A stretch of DNA of 64,000 bases from Kuschelorhynchus macadamiae (GCA_030620095.1 JAUTXW010000868.1:558001-622000); one strand, 5' to 3'. Counted from the first letter of the stretch, positions 1 through 28,104 are shown. Notes: generated by a model not told the origin, from the letters alone. A program made the numbers and translations.

Positions 1-1928
1 TATATTATCTAAAGTAATTATTGTTGATTATTATTCTTTTATAGATTTAAGATTGTATCTTTAGTTAATTGAACATTCTTTCACAAATGTCTACACTTAA
101 TACTTCGTCAAAAAACATACCACGCAAGGATTTGCTATGAATCATGAATGCTTAAATCGCTTCATTATTAATGGACATGCATTTTGTATACTTTTTTTGA
201 GTTACTTAAACTTGGCAGAGTCGTGATGGAAGCAAATATAAATTGTTTCTTATTTACTTCTTATATGGAAAGTTTAATGTAATAACTAACTAGTAAAATT
301 AGTCTATTAAAAATTAGAGAGTTTATGGAAATTTATATATAAGCATCCTAAAAATTCAATTAAGATATGAGTCAGGGATACATGTCTCGTAGAGACAGAT
401 CTTACTCTATGTTTTGATTCCGTGATAACAAATAGGGTATAAAATCCAGCTTAAACCTTTCTGAGCTTATATCAGCACACAGTGCAATGAATTTCAGAAA
501 CCATGATATTTATGTTTAATTTTTCTTGCTAATTTTTCATTAAAAAATTTCCAAATAATATACATAATATAACGTGGAGTATATGTGCGGACAAGGTTGG
601 GTTGCAATTTAGAATTATTTGGAGATATACAGGGTACGTCAAAAAACGTGGCATACCAAAGAAACAATTTTTTTAAATGGAATATCCAATATTTTATTGC
701 ATATTTGAATTAGTCATTAAAAGTCAGGCTAAATTTATTTTAGGGCTGCATAACTACCTAAAGAGTTTTTGAAATATTTCAAGTTTTTTCAAAATATCGA
801 TTTTTGGAAATATTCGTCATAATCAACTAAATAATAAACTGCAAGTTTAGGATAATTTGAGCAGTTAATATTAGGATCTTTCGTCGTTCATTAATATAGG
901 ACGCGTAGAAACGTTAGTGACATACTTTTTCCAAATTGAGTCGTTTTTAACTTCGTTGTTTTCAATGAGACCTTCCGTATATGTTTAGACAGGAAAAAAG
1001 CATTTTTAATTCCCTATCAACCCATTCCCTATATCTAAGTTCACTATTTTTTTAGTAATTTGCATTTTTCTCAATAAGCCTAGTGGTAAAGCTTATTAAT
1101 TATTATTATTAATAAGAACAGTCTGCAATTAATAAGTTAACATAAAGTACATTTTATTAGCATCAAGGCCACCTTTGAAATTAAGTCTGCAAAATATTGA
1201 AAAGCTCTATTTCCTGAAAAGCTACAAATTTTAGCTACAGGAGGACCTAATATATGTTAATAGATTATAATTAAATTGTGCATTAAACTCTACTAAAGTG
1301 ATTACATACAGAGTATGGCTATTTATAATAATGATACAGGCAATTTAACAAACAGTACCACTATGGACTTAGAAAAATGGAAGCACAAGGCATGAGAAGC
1401 CCTATTTTGTAATCCAACCCTTTAGACAGTTCAGTTATCTGAAAGAGGAGGGAAGGTAGTAATAACTAAAATTACTTTACGAAGTATATAAACCAAATTA
1501 CTCCGATACATTTTAAAACAAAAAATGCTTGACGTGAAATTAATAACATACCCTGCCGCATCAGCGACTACGTTTAGATGGACGATCTTCATGTTTTAAT
1601 AACACTGAAATTATAAATAATTATGTGATTCAAGTTTCTTTTCAATGCCAAATAAACAAACAAAAACTTGACACTTGACGATAATGACATGACACCATAC
1701 TTCAACTTGGAGATCAGCTAATTCCATAAACAGTTTATGTCGTAAAACGAAACGGCTCGGTTCAAATGAACCTTAAAATATTTTTGGCTGGACTGAATGT
1801 TTCAAACCGGCTTTAGGCTTAATCTTGTACATTTAACTGACTATTCTTAAGCAGCTTTGTTAAACGACTTGGGTTGAAAACGTATATTTAAATTTACTAA
1901 CTTTTAATTATCCAAGACGCAATTTTAA
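1..1928. other. intergenic AT-rich DNA, no gene seen
   Basis: No open reading frame of recognisable origin is visible on either strand. At about 631 there is the phrase ACAGGGTACGTCAAAAAACG, which resembles a mariner-type terminus, but I found no partner end. The rest is AT-rich sequence with short internal palindromes such as the TTATTAATTATTATTATTAA stretch near 1096. Confidence 0.5.
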
Positions 1929-1930
1929 TA

Positions 1931-2132
1931 CAGGGTGTCCAGCTATAGTTTGACCTTAAATAACTCGGAAATGAAAAAAGTTATCGAAGTGAGGTTTGCA
2001 CTGAAGATTTTGATTTTACTGAAACTTTTATTCTAAACATACTTATTTTCTCTTCACAACAGGAAGTACCAGAAACAAAATAGCAGTTTTTCAGGTATAG
2101 GTCAACTTTGCTATTTTAAATGGAACACCCTG
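1931..2132. mobile_element. Mariner-type MITE with TA target duplication
   Basis: The left end reads CAGGGTGTCC and the right end GGAACACCCTG, so the two ends are imperfect inverted repeats. A TA dinucleotide lies directly outside each end (1929-1930 and 2133-2134), as expected for Tc1/mariner insertion. There is no coding capacity in the 202 bases. The right part is very similar in inverted orientation to 26461-26540, so this is a family with at least two copies in the window. Confidence 0.65.
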
Positions 2133-2387
2133 TATATCTTTAGATGTTTTTAAAGCTTGTTCCTTCCTCTTTTCAAAAATATAGCTCTTAATAGAGTTTT
2201 TTTTACATGGCCATCCTGTATCTTACAGGTCGATTTAACCTCAAGAGGGTACTTTAGCTACAAACTTCAAACTGATTTGCTGGGCTTGAATTTAGGAGGG
2301 GTGGTGTAAAGTAAAACTTTTGGAGAAAAAGATATTTGAGTTTAAAAAGAGTTATTACTTGAAACAAACATCTTTTCTTTGTTAATT

Positions 2388-2510
2388 AAATACATTTATT
2401 TTGTAGTATTCTTTATAACATTATGCAACTTTCTAGAGAACCGCGAATTTAAATTCTCTTCTATACTTTAACACATTTATTTCTTATTATTCTTTGCGAC
2501 ATTATGCAAC
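2388..2510. repeat. short direct duplication
   Basis: A block of about 40 bases beginning ACATTTATTT and ending CATTATGCAACT occurs twice, near 2391 and near 2472, with a period of about 81 bases and a few differences. No gene is associated with it. Confidence 0.5.
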
Positions 2511-2759
2511 TCAACCTTTTAGGGATGAGGCCTTCTTTAACCCATGTTCCATGACCTTATGTACTATTTAAAATTTCTTTGTTTAAGTCACTTGGAAATA
2601 CTTACATTGTTTTCTAACAAGTGTCGCGAGTTTCCTTGATAGTTTTCTAGTATTATACCAAAAAAAATTAAAAAATCGATACATTTCCTTTACCCAGAAT
2701 TTCCCTCATTATGAATATTTCCTTTTATAATGAGGTGACTGATTAGTTCACTACATAAT

Positions 2760-3735
2760 TCAGTATTTAAAAAGACATGGCCGTCATTTTGTTCCGCCAG
2801 CTTGAATTCGTAACACAACCTTATCAGTTTATCTCCATATCACACTTACTGCATAGTTTTTTCAGACTGATTTTTTATATATTTTATTAGGCCGCTGCTT
2901 TGTTATCTGAAATGAAATATTACCAGTTCATTCTTATGTAACACTTGATTATTGTACAAAATTTGAGGTTAATTGGATAACTAGTTTTTTTAGTAATAAT
3001 GGTTTTAACATTTCCCTAAGCTGGCATATTGGATTTTTACCAAAATATTACCAGGTAATTTTTTAACTAAAATTTGAAGTCAGTTTAATGAGTAGTTTTT
3101 ATGCAGAGACAGACAGACAAACCTACAGACGTACAGACGGAACTGATAAAACCTGAAAGGGTGATTTTTTCAGATCACAAAAATTTTATTTGGCCGCCAT
3201 TTTGTTCCGCCTTCTTAAATTAGTACAACAGTTTTACTAGTTCATTAATAAATTAGTTATGGCACACAATTTGAAATCAGTTCATTGAGTAGTTTTTCAG
3301 GCTGAATTTTTAAATATTTTATTAAGCTACCATTTTGTACCGCCGCGCCGTCTTGAATTCGTACCAAAATTTTACCAGTTCATTCCTACAAAATACATAA
3401 TTTTTGTGCAAAGTTTGAGATAAGTTGGATAAGTACTTTTATAGTAATAATTTTTTTAACATTTCGCCGCCATTTTGTTTTGCCGTATTGGATTTTTACC
3501 AAAATATAACCAGGTCATCCCCTTATAACCGTTCACTTCTGAACCAAATCTGAAGTCAATCGGTTAAGTAGTTTTTTAGATATGCCGCTTACAGTTAGAC
3601 CGACAAGCGGACAGACCGATGAAATCGTGAAAACATGGGGGACCCTGAAACATGAAGATCTGAACATGAACTGGAAAAATCTTGGAGGGTGATTTTTTTC
3701 ACGATTACAATACTTCATTTTTACGAGGGAAGTAA
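2760..3735 (-). repeat. unclassified tandem repeat array, about two units
   Basis: The stretch carries repeated modules such as GGCCGCCATTTTGTTCCGCC, TTGGATTTTTACCAAAATAT and ACAGACAGACAAACC. These are the reverse complement of modules in the arrays at 43890-45160 and 47570-50300, so it is placed on the minus strand relative to them. Two units of roughly 450 to 500 bases can be made out. The right edge carries the tag TTTTTACGAGGGAAGT, whose complement ACTTCCCTCG is found at the start of the 47.6 kb array. No coding potential was recognised. Confidence 0.6.
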
Positions 3736-4690
3736 AAACAATAATGTCTAAATTAACACTTAAGCCCGCTACTCACTATTCGGTTCGATTCGTAGGTTCG
3801 ATTCGTTAATTCAATTCGTCCGTTCAAATGAATGATTGAATGGGCAAATCAATGAGTTGATGAATATTTCATCCACCCTATTCATCAAATTTTATTTAAT
3901 ACGTTATTTAATACGTATAATACACTGTTTGACAATACATAAAAAACGAAAGATTTGAATCGGACGCATGGTTCGCCGCCAAAGGCCACACGGTAAAAAC
4001 CCGATTGTAGTTATTCTGTTTATTTAAAAATACACTAAAATAATAAATAATTAAAACTAATTACATTATTCAGTTCTTAAAAAATATATATAATAAAATA
4101 TTATTCTTGCTGGATAGGATTTTTCGGCAGAGATGTCATCGATGACCGTCTACGTAGAAAGGGTTTAAGTAGACTTGGAACGTGCAATTTTCTGAAAATG
4201 TAAAAAGATATGTTTTGATCTTCCATTATGAGCAATATGCAAGGACTTATTCTGCCCGTTTATATTTTTGAATTAGAAATAGCAGTTTTTAATTAAACCC
4301 TCATATCAAGATGCTCGTTTACCATAATATTATTTTTTATACTATTAAAGTAGAATCAAAAGAATATTTCCTTTTATAATAAATATAATTATAATATATT
4401 TTTCAGGTTTATAATAAATATATAAATAATCTTCCTCCTCAGAAATGTTTTCTCTTTCTTAAGTACAATAAATTCCCTACATAGGCTATATCTTCCCGAA
4501 ATCCTATGTATTTATTTTTATAAAACTTCATCTACAAAATTTTATGAATTAACTTTTTATAGGTATTAGAAGTACATATTATTCTAGGTTGTAGAGGAAG
4601 CATAAATTAAGTTAAATCAAATTAGTTTGGCTAGCTACTCAAATTCTGCCAAAATATGATTACTAAAAATATAGATATATGAGGCACTAT
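3736..4690. other. intergenic AT-rich DNA
   Basis: No gene is seen. Near 3780-3825 there is a small imperfect repeat of GGTTCGATTCGT and related pieces. The remainder is AT-rich sequence with no open frame of note. Confidence 0.4.
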
Positions 4691-4699
4691 TAAGTTTTC

Positions 4700-4900
4700 A
4701 CAGCTGTGGTCAATAAAGAACCATAGTTCTTGAGTTAGACCGTGTCAAATTCAGTTTTCTGATCTCGTGAAGTAAAGATCCCTGAAGATGTCTCGATCAA
4801 TCGAAGGCAAAACGTCGGAAAGTGATTCCATTTTGAAACGGTCTAACCCCAAAAATCATGATTTCTTAATCAGTAACTTTTCGTAATCTGTTTATTCTAT
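4700..4900 (+). mobile_element. solo terminal repeat of a Penelope-like element
   Basis: The block containing GATCTCGTGAAGTAAAGATC, CCTGAAGATG, CGAAGGCAAAACGTCGG and AATCATGATTTCTTAA closely matches the ends of the Penelope-like copies at 61080-61262 (same strand) and 57745-57900 (opposite strand). No reverse transcriptase sequence is attached here, so it is a solo or truncated terminus. It ends in the same GGTCTAACCCC and CATGATTTCTTAA words as the other copies. Confidence 0.65.
4776..4822 (+). ncRNA. hammerhead-ribozyme-like motif (degenerate)
   Basis: CTGAAGA at 4782-4788 matches the hammerhead core CUGANGA. It is followed by a partly pairing stem II region and then AAAACGTC ending at 4816. 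GATCC before the core can pair with GGAA/GGAT-type bases after GTC. The second core box is AAAA rather than GAAA, so this copy is probably inactive. Penelope-like elements are known to carry hammerhead motifs in their terminal repeats. Confidence 0.35.
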
Positions 4901-5057
4901 ATCCAAATAAACTGATATAAAATTTCGGTCGTTTATTGGAAAAAGATTCTCATTTTTATCTTATTTATCACAACTTTTATCTCAAGGAAAAATAATTAGA
5001 TTTAAAACATATTGCTAGTTCGTTCGTATAAAAGTTAACAGTTTTCTGAATTTTTCA

Positions 5058-5063
5058 TTTATT
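5058..5063 (-). terminator. polyadenylation signal AATAAA
   Basis: On the minus strand AATAAA begins about 20 bases after the stop codon at 5083. It supports the assignment of the exon at 5083-5184 as the last exon of the secreted-protein gene. Confidence 0.55.
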
Positions 5064-5082
5064 ATTGTGTCAATTGTCCACT

Positions 5083-20324
<15,242 letters not shown>

Positions 20325-20461
20325 GATGTATTTCTTTTAGTATATACTTAAATATTTGTTAATAATAAAGAAATGAAATAACTGTTTTTAAATAATACTT
20401 TGTTTACAGTTTGCGCACGAATGGCTTCGTACTAAATGATTGCCATGTAATTAAAGTGAAG

Positions 20462-20472
20462 GCACTGAAGGC
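20462..20472 (-). promoter_or_regulatory. possible initiator TTCAGT for the secreted-protein gene
   Basis: On the minus strand GCCTTCAGTGCC, matching the arthropod initiator TCAGT, lies about 140 bases before the start codon. No TATA box is seen at the usual distance. This is a weak call from one short match. Confidence 0.2.
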
Positions 20473-20858
20473 GTCCACCGCATGGAGAAACGGTACTTAA
20501 AGAAAGAAGAAATAAACGAGGAGTAGCTTGAAGTTTTAGTTGTTTTGTGTTAAGAGATCATTGGGTTTATGTGAAGTCGTTGGCCTTAAAATGGTCTTAA
20601 ACATATTTACCTCGATACTGAAATTATTCTATTATTTAAGTATCATGAGATATACAGGGAGATTCTGTAAAAAGTACGTATTCCTCAGATATTTTTGCGA
20701 ATATATCTGTGCCTCGTTTGGAATGTACAAAGTCAGAAAATATTTGATTTTTTTGAAGTTCTTGAGAACACTTCAAAGAACATTTTTTACATAGGACATT
20801 TATAACAATCGTTTATACTTAAATACCGCTTTAAAGATATATCATGGACGTACATATG

Positions 20859-22690
20859 CAGGGTGTTTCTGAATAAGTGTCCGATATTTTACAGGGTGAT
20901 CCCTCGAGTATTTTTAAGGTAAAAAGTTAATAAAAACGTGTGGTCTAAAATACTTCGTTTTCGAGACACAGGGTGTCAAAGTTTTATTTTTATTTTGGTT
21001 TTCCTGCATAATTTCCAAAATAATTCCGGCTTCTGATCTTAATTTAGCTGTTACTGGTAGGGGGCGCAATCTACATGTCTTTTCGCACTTCCAAAGGCTC
21101 GTAACTTTTTTATACAACCTTGTCTTACGTTTTCGGTCAAAAAAATTAATTCCTCAATCATTTCTACGTGAAAATGATTTTTTTATTAGAAGTCGCTAGG
21201 AGCAACCGTTTTCGAGGTATTCAGATTTAAAATAATCGATGCATGTGACATTGAATGGCAAAATGTACGACTTTTTTTTCGAAATCTAAATCTAAAGAAT
21301 TATTTTTCAAGATATCCATAATGCATTATGGGGGTTTATTGACATTAGAAATTTGAATTTGATCTTAATTTAGCTCTTATTTGTAGGGGGCGCCACCTAC
21401 ATGTCCTTTCTCACCTTCAAAAGCTCATAGCTTTTATGTACGACCTACATTTTTTGATCAAAAAATTAGTTTCTCAATCATTTTTACGTGAAAAAGGTCT
21501 TTTTATTAGAAGTCGCAGGGAGCAACCGTTTTCGAGGTATTTGGATTTGAAATAATCGATGCATGTTACACTGAATGGCAAAATGTTGGACTTTCTTCCA
21601 AATTTAAATCCAAAGAATTATTTTTCAAAATATTCATAATACATTATAAAAACAGTAAGATCGAATTCAAACATTCCTGCAAATGAAGTAAACCGTAGAC
21701 GATCGGACGGAGGAATGTAACATAAGGAATCAAAAGGATCAAGTAGGCTGGTAAGTTTATTCCGCTTTTGTTTATTGCTCGTTGTCATGTCAAAAAATGG
21801 AGAACTTTACCGATGCTGAGCTTGCCGACGTATAATTTACTTACGGACTTGTTAATCTGAATGCTTATGAAGCTAGACGCTTGTATCAAGAGCGTTATCC
21901 AAACCGCAGAACTACATCAAAAACATTTTTAAATCAACTATTCGCTGGATAGGTAGAGGAGAGCCTCCTCCATGGCCTCCTAGGTCATCAGACTTTACTG
22001 CCTGGACTATTTCTTCTGGGGTCATCTTAAGACCCTCGTTTAAAAAACTCCGATTCAAAATTAAGAACAACTAAGAATCGCAGGGTATATCGAATCGATG
22101 AGAAGAAGGTTGGATGCATGCATTTCCAACAATTGTTGTAATTAAAAAAATCTAGTGTTTTATTATTTGTTACTTTTTATTATTGTATGCTGTTTTATAC
22201 AGATCATTATCTGAAATGTTTATTAAATTGTTACTCTATGATATTGTTTCATATAATTCTCATAGAAATCATAAATCTCGAGAAACAGTAAAGATTTTAA
22301 TAAGAATAACTTTTTTACGTAAAACTGATTGAGAAATTAATTTTTTTTACCAAAAATGTAATACAAGATCGTACAAAAAAGTTATGAGCCTTTGAAAGCT
22401 AGAAAAGACATCTAAGTGGTGCCCACTACAAGTAAGTGCTAAATTAAGATCAAATTCAAATTTTTAATGTCAAAAAACTCCATAATGCATTATGGATATC
22501 TTTAGATATAGATTCCGAAAAAAAGTCCTACATTTTGTCATTTAATGTCACAGAAATCGGAATTATTTAGGAAATTATGCAGAAAAAAAATATAAAAATA
22601 AAATTTTGACACATTGAATCTCGAAAACGAAGCATTTTAGACCTTAAAAATACTTGAGGAATTACCCCGTATCCAGTTCATTTAAGATAT
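20859..22690 (+). mobile_element. mariner-like element with duplicated and inverted arms
   Basis: The left end CAGGGTGTTTCTGAATAAGT and the inner words GAGTATTTTTAAGGT, TCGAGACACAGGGTGTC recur inverted near 22590-22680 (GACACATTGAATCTCGAAAA, ACCTTAAAAATACTTGAGG). Inside the left arm, a block of about 265 bases occurs twice in direct orientation (21063-21318 and 21388-21655), and a related block is inverted at 22250-22560. The centre holds a heavily deleted transposase. Most of the element is therefore repeat arms. Confidence 0.7.
21797..22142 (+). pseudogene. mariner-like transposase reduced to its two ends
   Basis: The start reads MENFTDAELADV, then a stop and FTYGLVNLNAYEARRLYQER with YPNRRTTSKTF, the usual N terminus of DUF4817-type transposases. 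It jumps directly to RWIGRGEPPPWPPRSSDF and a C-terminal piece. The helix-turn-helix and the first two catalytic sites are deleted. It belongs to the element at 20859-22690. Confidence 0.75.
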
Positions 22691-22739
22691 GATTCTTTAA
22701 GAAGAAGGCGTTTAAATTTAATTTAACTTTCCAACAAAC

Positions 22740-22995
22740 AGCTGTCGGATCAGTGTTGACTATAAGTCAGGAGAGAAAGATTTCAGTTCGGCCGAGATCA
22801 TATAAACTGGGTGGTGAATGGCCCAGAATTCTATTTCTATTCTTATTTTTTCATGAGTTTGGATTTGCTGATTTTGATTCAAGTCCATTTCATTGAACCA
22901 AATTTTCTGTTTGTACAGGATAATGCACACCCTCATTCTATTACAGATATTCGGTATTGTCTAAAATAAGTGGGGATTGAAACTGCCAGAATTAC
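22740..22995 (+). pseudogene. Tc1-like transposase fragment
   Basis: FIEPNFLFVQDNAHPHS followed by a stop and VGIETA matches the second catalytic box of Tc1-type transposases (QDNARPH region). Only this portion is clear; upstream sequence is too decayed to place. Confidence 0.5.
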
Positions 22996-23289
22996 ATAAA
23001 ATATAATTGGAATAATATGAAAAAAAAAATTAAACTGCCTGATTTAGTTAACCTATATTTGTATATTTAAATTTGCATTACTAGTTTTTGCTTAAGCTTT
23101 GTCTTCCTCATATTATTTCCCAAATGTAATTTTGATTCTATATTATGTAGCTCTTAAGTTAATATTTCTGTCTTGCGTTAATATTGATAATTGCTGATCT
23201 TCAAACGCCCGGCTGCTCCCCCTAGAGCGGACCTGAATGTTTATGTAACGTGAAGTAAAATATAATATATTAACATTATTGCTCCCAAC

Positions 23290-24225
23290 GAAAGCCAGGA
23301 TTCAATAGTGTAATTCAATGCCGGTCGTGTTATTAGCTAGCATGTACAAACAGCGAAATCTGGATCGTCTCTGACTGGCCGAATGACAAGCAAGGTACAT
23401 GGCACTTAGAGCAAGAAGGTTCCCCACCCACAATTCAGTGGGGTTGACAAAAATGTTCAGGTCTCTAATACAACGATTCGACGGCGACTTCATGAACATA
23501 ATCTCAGGTTATTTAAAATTAGTATCTCAAACACTACAATATTACGAATTATGGTTTATATATATTTTTTTACATTTTAGAGCCAGAAGCAGGGCTACCC
23601 TTGGTTATAGCCTTGCCATCGAGCCGCCTTTAGACACTCACTCATCGGGATTCGAATATTCAAGAGAGGTCTTCGATGTTTGTTTGTTGACCAATCTGGA
23701 ATAAATTTTATTTATTCTGATGCTCGCATGCTGGTGTGGAGAGAGCCCAATATACGATACGAAGAGTAACATCGTTTGGTGATGGAGGTTTAACCGTTTT
23801 CGCAATTAATTACCGGATCTACATACAGAGATAGGTATGTTATACCTATCATAATTCCGTTTGTGCAAAAGTTTGGTAACGAATTTGCTTTAATGCATGA
23901 CAACGCCCGTTCACATAGGGCTAATACATTAACAAGTTGCTCGAAGCAAATGTTATTATTCGAATCCTATGGCCAAAAACTTCCTATTATAATCCGATAG
24001 AAAACATGATTTCAACTAGAATTGGCACTTATTCAGACAAATGAGATATACGAGAACCAAACCCAGCTAGATGGAGCAATTAGAATAGAATGGAACGAAA
24101 TTCCTCAGCAATTTATTAATAATCTCATTAGGGGTATGCCTCGTCGATACCAAGAAGTTATTAGGCGAAGACGAAGTCGAACAATTGATGTTGATTTTAT
24201 ATTTAAGAAGCCACCTATATAAAAA
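23290..24225 (+). pseudogene. Tc1-like transposase, decayed, several frames
   Basis: Pieces appear in order in three frames: an N-terminal DNA-binding segment with RARRFPTHNSVG and QRFDGDFMN, a mid part ARSRATLGYSL, INFIYSDARMLVWRESP (first acidic box), GNEFALMHDNARSHRA (second Asp box), and the C terminus with WNEIPQQFINNLIRGMPRRY. The order and the landmarks are those of Tc1-like transposases of roughly 340 residues. Stops and frame changes are frequent, so it is inactive. I could not fix the terminal repeats. Confidence 0.75.
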
Positions 24226-25196
24226 ACTTAATCTTAAACTTAAACAGTACATGCCTTTTAACTTTTCATTCTGTTTTTTTTTGTAGTACTGTATTTATCA
24301 AGCCCTTCGTTGGCGTCAGTCACAGTGCAATTAAAGTTTGTAAACGCACTAGCGTAAGTTTTGTTTCCACTCGGTAAAGAGAAAAGGTGCAAATGAGTGG
24401 ATTACAAATTAAGGTAAGCCACATTTTTTTCATATTTTCAGATTTTATTTTGCATATTTATGTGCATATTATGTTGCATATAATCCGGTCTTTAGACATA
24501 ACCATGATCTGCTCAAATGGTTAAAACTAATACTATTGTTAACAGAATAATATATGTTTACAACAAAGTTTATTAATTACTTGAGACAGAGGTTTAACAA
24601 TCTTCCATGTAAAGGTGACAAACCTTTACCTTTATTAATCTTAAGCTCACAACTAGGCACAATCTCATTAAAACGTGCCAAATGCCATTCAAGAGGTCAC
24701 AAAACGGATAAAATTTCATGTATGCTTTAACCGGTGATATTCTTAAATAACTTACCAGTTTGTTTGTCAATCTGTAATTGAAACTAAAGTAATAAAACTC
24801 ACAACTTTTTTAAACGTTTAAACAGAATAACATTCTTGCAATATACACATTTCACAGAAAAATAATCGACTTTTCTCTAATGTTAATGTTACATACAAAA
24901 TCTCAAAACCGTCCCAAGGCATACAACAAACAAAGAAGATAATACTATGAAATAGATGAAAAATATACTACAGCTAAAATGAGAAAACATTTAAACAGTT
25001 TTTGTAAGTTAGTTGCGAACAGCCCGGTATAATTGAAAGCACAGTTTTATTGATGATTTTCGATTAAGAAGTTTTTTTAGAAACAATTTTATGTTAATTG
25101 TTTTTTAGTGGAGATAAAAAAGAGTTAAAATGAACGATAAATTCCATTCCAACATCCTTATCAAGTGATCAACAATGTAGTAATAATAATTATAAT
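24226..25196. other. intergenic AT-rich DNA
   Basis: No gene is seen. The first 150 bases may be the outer part of the Tc1-like element. The rest is AT-rich with no recognised frame. Confidence 0.4.
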
Positions 25197-26321
25197 TAGC
25201 TGGCCATGGAAAACAAAAACGTAGTCCTTTATGTGCAATATAATAATCTGACCAAGTATCACTTTCAGTTTCCTTCACTAATAAAACATATTTACGTTAA
25301 GAGAAAAAGGAAAGTGTTTTATTATGTTGGCTGAAAGTAAGTCTATAAATACGACTAGAAGAAGATTTCGACTCAAATTCTCTAAGTGCAAATGATAGTA
25401 ATCATTGGGATTGCAAATGTGGAACACTTTGTAATTGGGTCGAGAACTGAGAATAGAAATAATAGAAGTTCAGAAATCTGTAGAGGAAAACTCCTCTGTG
25501 TTCGTACGGAATCTTGGAAATGCGGTAAGAATTCCCCAAAGAACTGTCCATCGAATAATGACACAGGTTCTAAAATTAAAATCACACAGAATCCAAATTT
25601 TGCAGAATATTAAGGAAACTGATTATCCACTCCGTGAAAACATGTACCGACAGCTTTTAAACCTTTTTGAAAATCAAAGTCACCTTAAATAAGTTCACCA
25701 AGTCGGATGAAGCTATTTTGCATGTTAATGACCTAGGGAATAAGCAGAATTTGGGGTTCCAAAAATCCTCATGTCTATCAAGAGTACATTAAAGGCTCAG
25801 AAAAAGAAACGATGTGGTGTGCACTTTCTAGAAATAAAATGTATGGTCAAGTCTTTTTTGCCGAGTCTACAATAAACTCTGCAACATATATCGATATGCT
25901 TGAGCAGTTCTTTTCCCTATGGTTAGAACAAGATAACCTGATCGGTATTGCATATTTTTAGTAAGGCGTAGCCCCACCCTATTTTACTTTAAAATATGCC
26001 AAACCGAACATTTAGACATAGATGGATAGGTGGGAACGATACAAACAAATGGGCGATCCTCGATTTCTTAGAGGCTACTTGAAACGCAACTATTATGACA
26101 GAAATATCATTGAAGCCTTACTGCAAAGTTTTTGGAAAACGCTTTTGAAAACATTTTAAAAAGATTTGAGCAATACGGCAAAAGTTTGCAGTAATAATAG
26201 TCATTTTAATTACTAAATTGTACTTTTAAATAAATCTCTATGAGTTGTTTATTTTAATTTGCAAACAGCTTTATTACATTTCACATAAAATTCAACGTTT
26301 TTGTTTTGCATGGCCATCTAA
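25197..26321 (+). mobile_element. decayed mariner-like transposon
   Basis: The left end TAGCTGGCCATGGAAAACAA and the right end, on the minus strand, TAGATGGCCATGCAAAACAA are inverted repeats; similarity extends inward for about 50 bases. Inside are transposase remnants: ENSSVFVRNLGNAVRIPQRT with HRIMTQVLKLKSHRIQILQ, then SDEAILHVND (first acidic box), MVKSFLPSLQ region, RWIGGND and FLRGYLK. The copy is shorter than an intact one and broken by stops. Confidence 0.75.
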
Positions 26322-26460
26322 TTATTATTACCAGTTTATTTGATTCAGTTAGAAGCGTTGATCATTTTAGTTTCATGTAACCGTCTTAATTTTTTAAATA
26401 GATATAGCAAACTATATATTTTTGAAAAGCTGAAAAATAAAACTATGTTTTATTCAGTAT

Positions 26461-26540
26461 ACAGGGTGTTCCATTTAAAATAACAAAGTTCTATACCTGA
26501 ATATTGGCATGATAATATTATATTTTTGGTACTCCCTGTA
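26461..26540. repeat. short MITE fragment
   Basis: CAGGGTGTTCCATTTAAAAT at the left and GGTACTCCCTGTA at the right. The left part matches the right end of the MITE at 1931-2132 in inverted orientation, so this is a short member of that family. Confidence 0.5.
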
Positions 26541-27141
26541 CAGCATGATAATTTCAATATTACTGCATAGAACTTCTAACAAAATAAAGACGACTGGCGA
26601 AACTTACATCTTCTAGCATTTAATTCCTTTTCAAGTAACAAAGGGTTAAAATGCGTTAAAATAGCAATTTATTTAGAAGCACTGATAAATTTGACTTACT
26701 ATACAGTTGTCCTATAAAGCGAAAATCGCTTCTCCCTGTCTCTGCATCATCAACGCGTTTTCAAGTAATGAAAAGTTAAAATGGCTCAAAATTTCGGGGG
26801 AACATAAATCCTATTATGTTATGTACCTACTTAGTAATTAAATATTTGCCAAATTCAAAAAGTAAATTTTTTACCATAGTTTAAAATGTTATTTTTTACT
26901 TTTCAGTATTACAGTGTACAAGCATGTTATCCGACTTTTTTTATGGCATCTGTAAAAAAAATTCTAAACTTGATCATTGGCTACTATTTAAAGCCAATGA
27001 CTTGATTTATTTCCATGGTTCAGTAATGCAGAATTATTTTATGAAATAACACTTTTTGGTGAAAAATTTAAAAAATTGGTCGTTTGTGATGGCTCCTAAT
27101 CCTGAGATACCCTGCACATCATGCAAATCATGATAAACTTC

Positions 27142-27361
27142 CTGTGGCGTATTTAGAAGAGGGGGGGCAAATGCACCCCCCAGAGTTCTTACCCCAAGCA
27201 AAATTTTTGAAAGTAAAAACATATTTTATAAGGCATTACCACAATTATATGTGTGAACCTTTTTTTAGTATTTGTCGTTAATGTTTTTCATGAGGGTATT
27301 AAGCTTATATCATCGTGTTAACAAAGAAAAGCAATAATCTTTTTTCTTCACTGTACCACTG
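27142..27361. mobile_element. hAT-type MITE, second copy
   Basis: CTGTGGCGTATTTAGAAG at the left and sequence such as TTACCCCAAGCAAAA, GGCATTACCACAATTATATG and GTATTAAGCTTATATC match the MITE at 34230-34466 along most of its length. The ends are less well preserved and no target duplication is clear. The minus-strand frame over it is spurious. Confidence 0.55.
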
Positions 27362-28100
27362 GCACCATGGTATTGGATTTCCAAAAAATAAATATTTTAA
27401 ACTTAATATAGTTTTTCATTTCATTCCAGTAGCATGTTTTTTAAACTTTTTGCTTGCTTGATTTTTTATTTTAAACATAATTACAAATACTGAAAATATT
27501 TATTGAGACTTGCTTTTTTTATTTACTACTTAACATTATATTTGTCTTAAATAATATAAAGGTCAACTTCATCATACGTAATATTTGTAGATTAAGACAT
27601 ATTGTACTGCATAATTAATTACTTTAAAATAATGCTGCTAATAACAAACGACAAATACTTATCATAAAAGTGCCGAAAACGCAAATATTTGGCTTAGTAA
27701 CCTCGATTCAGGATTCCAAAACTTATCCTTTTATCTTATTTTTTCCCAATTATAAATATTTATTAATTTGGAAATCTTCAAGTTTATTTACATATTTTAA
27801 AAGACACGATAGCCCGACTATTTATAACTGAAGGCGCAATGCCCATATCGAGTTCACGATGTCAAACTCGCAATTTAATTATCTGACTAAATTAAAATAT
27901 AGCGGTGTATTAATAGTGTTATTTTATATTAAGTTATAACGTAATATTTTTTATTTAAAGTTAATTTTCGTGCGAATTAACCCACATAAAAAACGTCTTT
28001 AAGCCATCAAATTGCACTTAGTGTTCCCGTTATACAAGCGCCAATCTCTTACGGTAAAATCAACGTTTATACAGTATTGAATGAAGCCTCATTCGCTAAA
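27362..28100. other. upstream flank of the second YDQRQ gene
   Basis: AT-rich sequence without a recognised gene or element. It separates the MITE from the promoter region of the gene at 28178. Confidence 0.4.
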
Positions 28101-28104
28101 ACAA

